A DNA stretch of 64,000 bases from Saccharomycopsis malanga. Lineage: Eukaryota; Ascomycota; Saccharomycetes; Ascoideales; Saccharomycopsidaceae. The notes beneath the pieces are model-generated. The model was given only the letters and a program-made list of their open reading frames with translations, was not told the DNA's origin and did no database searches. The position numbers were made by a program, and so were the translations under genes. The stretch is taken from contig CP025323.1 of the NCBI GenBank assembly GCA_004014935.1, forward strand, positions 2,681,001-2,745,000, read 5' to 3'. This document shows, in pieces, positions 61,320-64,000 of the stretch. The first letter of the stretch is position 1; each line of letters opens with the position of its first letter.

Positions 61320-61401
61320 TACCTGCAGACATGCGTGGGACGGATGGATGCGGATACACGTGCAGATGCACGTGCACGCATGCACTAGCATGCAGACAGG
61401 T
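61320..61401. promoter_or_regulatory. Dense CACGTG / GCATGC cluster
   Basis: Within 82 bp: GACATGCGTGGG, GGATGCGGATACACGTGCAG, ATGCACGTGCACGCATGCAC and TAGCATGCAGAC. It is GC-rich in an otherwise AT-rich gap. CACGTG suggests bHLH factors (Cbf1-like), and GCATGC matches the recurring promoter word elsewhere in the window. About 2.05 kb upstream of IME2. Confidence 0.4.
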
Positions 61402-62334
61402 TGGGCTTCGCTGCAAGTGAACATTCCTCCATAACATTTCTTTCAACTTGTACATACAAAATTATATCCTTACAATATAATTATATTAGAATGTCAAACC
61501 TTGAGTTGCAAGAACCCTGGGCATGCTTGTGAAGTTTGTTGAGAGCTACTAAGGAGAGTTATCATGAACTACAATGTATAACTAATGACAAGTTATTACT
61601 ATTGAAGGAAAATTGTTACTTTGAACGCTACAAGATGCGCAATGACATGTCAACATGCATGTTGCAGGATAGTGTGTATCAAGCTTAAGCTAAGCAAAAA
61701 AATTACTATTAATCGCTTTTCTTTCCTATGATAAACGGATGAAATTGATCTTTAGAGTCGGTTTATTAGCCATAATAGTTGGCAAGGCCTCAAAGGGATT
61801 ATGTTTTATCAACAAAGCCTATTTTGCTTAGTAGTAGTGCAAGCTGTCAAGTTCCAAAACCCGTATTTCGATAAAACCAAACTGAAAGCTATTTTGTACT
61901 GTGCACATATGAATTTATCACAATATTCTATAATGTATACGTTTTACAAAACGTTTCCCAATCTAGACAAGTTCCGTACCGAAAGACAAGTTTCTAGAAT
62001 ACTATTGTACATTGAAAAGTCCAAAAACCTGGAATACTCTCCTGTTTTTTTGTATTTATTTTTTTTCCTGCCGAGAAATGGCGTTACCACTTTTACAATA
62101 GCCGTCACGACCCCTTGGGGTTTCAGTTCCTTTATTATTTTGAACTAACTAAACTTTGTTAATAACATTCGCTTTATTTGCTTAAATTGTTTTCTGTTTT
62201 TTTGATGACGTTTATTTTTTTTGGATGCATACGCATAAAACGGTGCGTTTTATTTTGCATTTGCCAGCAGCAACGCACATTTAAACTTTCGCATTTCCTG
62301 CATGCCTTTCAAAGTCTTTGATCAAGGCCATTTA
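61402..62334. other. IME2 upstream region, distal part
   Basis: An open frame of 115 codons (61801-62148) lacks recognisable motifs and lies in AT-rich sequence. GGATGCATACGCATAAAACG at 62221-62240 adds to the ATGCA words. Otherwise nothing seen. Confidence 0.4.
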
Positions 62335-62475
62335 CGACACTTTTACTCGCTGCTTTTTACAATTCTAAACGTGATTTCACAGGTAAGCATTCATTGGTCT
62401 AGGTCGTGTTTTAGACAATTACACCTGCCTGTAAAGTCACGTTCAGCATAGTAAAAAGTGTTGGTGTAATAAAGC
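62335..62475. mobile_element. Head-to-head SINE-A fragments
   Basis: The left half runs plus (CACTTTTACTCGCTGCTTTT, ACGTGATTTCACAGGTAAG). The right half runs minus and repeats the same region (GGTCTAGGTCGTGTTTTAGA, CTGTAAAGTCACGTTCAGCA, TAGTAAAAAGTG). The two can form a hairpin of about 50 bp per arm. It abuts the distal end of B4. Confidence 0.6.
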
Positions 62476-63243
62476 AAATCAGAACCTGGAGTAGCGAAAA
62501 AATAAAGAAAACAGTCAAAAGAATATTGAACCATAAGCAACTTTGAGTTGAATAGGAACAAAAGTTTTTTTTAAAACGGACTCCTTTGAACAGAGGTGAA
62601 AAACTATGGAATAATATTCAGAATTAAATAAAATGAAAAAAAAGATACTTTCTCAATATTAAATAATTTACAAAAACCACATATTGAAACAAAGTACATA
62701 GTATAAACATCTAGATTCTACCCAGTATACAAATATAATTTTTAAATGGTTTGGTTCGCGGTAACACTTATAAAATATGATTCAAAAGAATCAACTTTTT
62801 GTTTAAATTGACAATTTTCTGACTTTAGTTGAAATGCCTGCAAAACTTTGGTAATGTTTATTATAAATAACACTTTAATATAGCAAAAAAATTTAAAATG
62901 TTATTCTATGTTTTTTTGATTTGAAAAAATATGGATAGCATTGATTAAATTCAATAAAACGTTTAATGATTACTCTAAAACGGCAAGAGCGGGAATCGAG
63001 TACCAAAAACCAAAGTGAGGAACGCCACACTTATTTTCCACACTATTTTGCGTGGCGCATGGCCCAACCAACTTGGCCACTCGGTAATAGTAAGGCATTG
63101 CATATTAGACATATTTCTGTTGAAAAACGAGATATTCTCTCTTTTTAACAGAAACATGTTAAATACTAACATGACAGCGAAGTGTAGACACAGAAATAAA
63201 ATGATTATTGGGTAAACTGCTCTGAAATTGAATTGATTTGTCT
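62476..63243 (-). mobile_element. Family B repeat, copy B4
   Basis: On the minus strand it starts ATACTGATCTCATAGACAAA, like B2, passes the tRNA-like head at 62990-63080 (TGGCCAAGTTGGTTGGGCC; B-box-like GTACTCGATTCCCG) and the AT-rich body, and ends near CTGATTTGCTTTATTACACC, a 3' end shared with B1. It follows a SINE-A tail with no gap. Confidence 0.65.
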
Positions 63244-63416
63244 ATGAGATCAGTATTATAATAATATCTTATATTTCGAGCCCAGTATATACGCTCTATG
63301 CCTAATGGGACTTGGTAAAACCAACCATGTCCTGTTGATCATAATCTTCTCACCGGTGTTCCTGTTAGGCCATTTCTCTCTTATCCGAGAGCACTAACCA
63401 CTGAGCCATCCGGTCA
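63244..63416 (-). mobile_element. SINE-A short-form copy joined to family B
   Basis: On the minus strand: GGATGGCTCAGTGGTTAGTG, CTCTCGGATAAGAGAGAAAT, GGCCTAACAGGAACACCGG joined directly to TGAGAAGATTATGATCAACA, then TGGGCTCGAAATATAAGATA and a TTATTATAAT tail leading into B4. The A box is perfect; the B box and the middle of the body are missing, as in other short forms. It lies about 216 bp 3' of PAM16. Confidence 0.75.
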
Positions 63417-63631
63417 AATAACATATATAACTACAATATAAAGTAAAATAAGCTTGACAAGTTATATTCATGACGCATTGGTCGAGAAAAATAAACAAAC
63501 AAACGTATATGTACAAGATACTCATAATATGATAAATATAGGCTTTCAAGACAAAATTGCCGTCCTTGACAAATGTTCAAAACCTTACTACAAATCCACC
63601 AACACAGCCTCACGGACTGACTCATTTGTTA

Positions 63632-64000
63632 TCACTGCGGGCTAGGCAGACTTTCTTTTTGCTTATTTTGCTCCTTTAAAAGCTCCTGCCTATATTTGAT
63701 CTCGCTGGCAAGTCTTTCCTTGGCATAATACACCTTTGACTGAATATAAAAACTACCTCCCTTCTCCTTGGCATTGGTATTGAATAAATAATTATATCTT
63801 TCCATGACATTGTCTAAAGTCAAGTCTCCTTTTGCTGCATCAAGATCCAAAATTTTACATGCTTCATCAAGCTGAATGCCCCCATTAGCAGCAGCAGCAG
63901 CAGCTTTGGCACTAGCTGAAGCTTGCTGTCGGGCCCCAGCACTAGCTGCTTGCTTATACGCTTGGGCAAACGCAGTGCCAAACACCTTAGCACCCGTAAA
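63632..64000 (-). CDS. PAM16: Presequence translocase-associated motor subunit Pam16, 5' partial
   Basis: The frame runs off the right edge; 122 codons plus stop are visible. It begins FTGAKVFGTAFAQAYKQAA, corresponding to residue 11 or so of yeast Pam16 (ITGTQVFGKAFAEAYRQAA), so only about ten residues are missing. The degenerate J domain follows: GGIQLDEACKILDLDAAKGD, then YNYLFNTNAKEKGGSFYIQS. Pam16 lacks HPD by nature and usually has DKE; here the triplet reads AKE. An Ala-rich insert (about 25-34) replaces the Saccharomyces linker. The protein pairs with Pam18 on the matrix face of the TIM23 channel and controls Hsp70 ATPase stimulation. Confidence 0.95.
   Translation of the reverse strand, partial: FTGAKVFGTAFAQAYKQAASAGARQQASASAKAAAAAANGGIQLDEACKILDLDAAKGDLTLDNVMERYNYLFNTNAKEKGGSFYIQSKVYYAKERLASEIKYRQELLKEQNKQKESLPSPQ

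Noticed and set aside
61801-62148. 115-codon plus-strand frame
   Set aside because: No motif or family resemblance, and the composition fits AT-rich intergenic sequence.

Overview
The window looks like nuclear DNA of a budding yeast (Saccharomycotina). Two ribosomal-protein genes carry single introns with a GTATGT 5' splice site, a near-perfect TACTAAC branch site and a short 3' arm. The other coding frames I can recognise run without introns and match yeast families such as GPA1, RIB2, VAS1-like, APC5, PIS1, RIX1, COQ5, TFC1, IME2 and PAM16. I could not fix the species. Whether CTG is read as Leu or Ser is also open; the few CTG codons I checked sit in hydrophobic stretches and fit Leu. Gene density is low for a yeast: about 22 protein genes and one tRNA in 64 kb, separated by AT-rich gaps of 0.4 to 4.4 kb.

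Layout. 0-11 kb: arrestin-like protein, IMPACT/UPF0029 protein, RPS10 (spliced, minus), then a repeat-rich 3.5 kb gap and a 796-residue ubiquitin-like-domain protein. 12-27 kb: an unrecognised 827-residue coiled-coil protein, GPA1, RIB2, an acetate/ammonium (ATO) membrane protein and RPL21 (spliced). 28-45 kb: a ValRS-like protein whose active-site signatures are lost, APC5, PIS1, RIX1, an ethanolamine/choline kinase, COQ5 and a Baeyer-Villiger-type flavin monooxygenase. 48-64 kb: mitochondrial cysteine synthase MCY1, TFC1, tRNA-Glu(TTC), a 5'-truncated UNC93-like membrane protein, SDH8, IME2 and, running off the right edge, PAM16.

The gaps are dominated by one repeat system, which I consider the main discovery here. 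Family A is about 320 bp. Its head is tRNA-like, with an A box matching TGGCTCAGTGG and a B box matching GGTTCGATTCC. A unique body follows, and the 3' end is a conserved block (ACTGGGCTCGAAATATAAGA) plus a TTA/ATT-repeat tail. Copies lie on both strands, several are cut down to the 3' end, and several are flanked by 9-14 bp direct repeats. That is the architecture of a tRNA-derived SINE moved by target-primed reverse transcription. A second AT-rich family (B, up to about 1 kb, with its own tRNA-like boxes) sits directly behind an A copy on the same strand in three of five cases and within about 250 bp in a fourth, suggesting a composite element. A copies cluster just 3' of stop codons, show a recurrent short form, and appear to have seeded minisatellites and long AAT/AAC microsatellites.

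The protein genes form no evident operon or pathway cluster. The strongest gene-level oddity is the full-length ValRS relative, which keeps an open frame of about 1,010 codons while both class I catalytic motifs and editing-site residues have changed.
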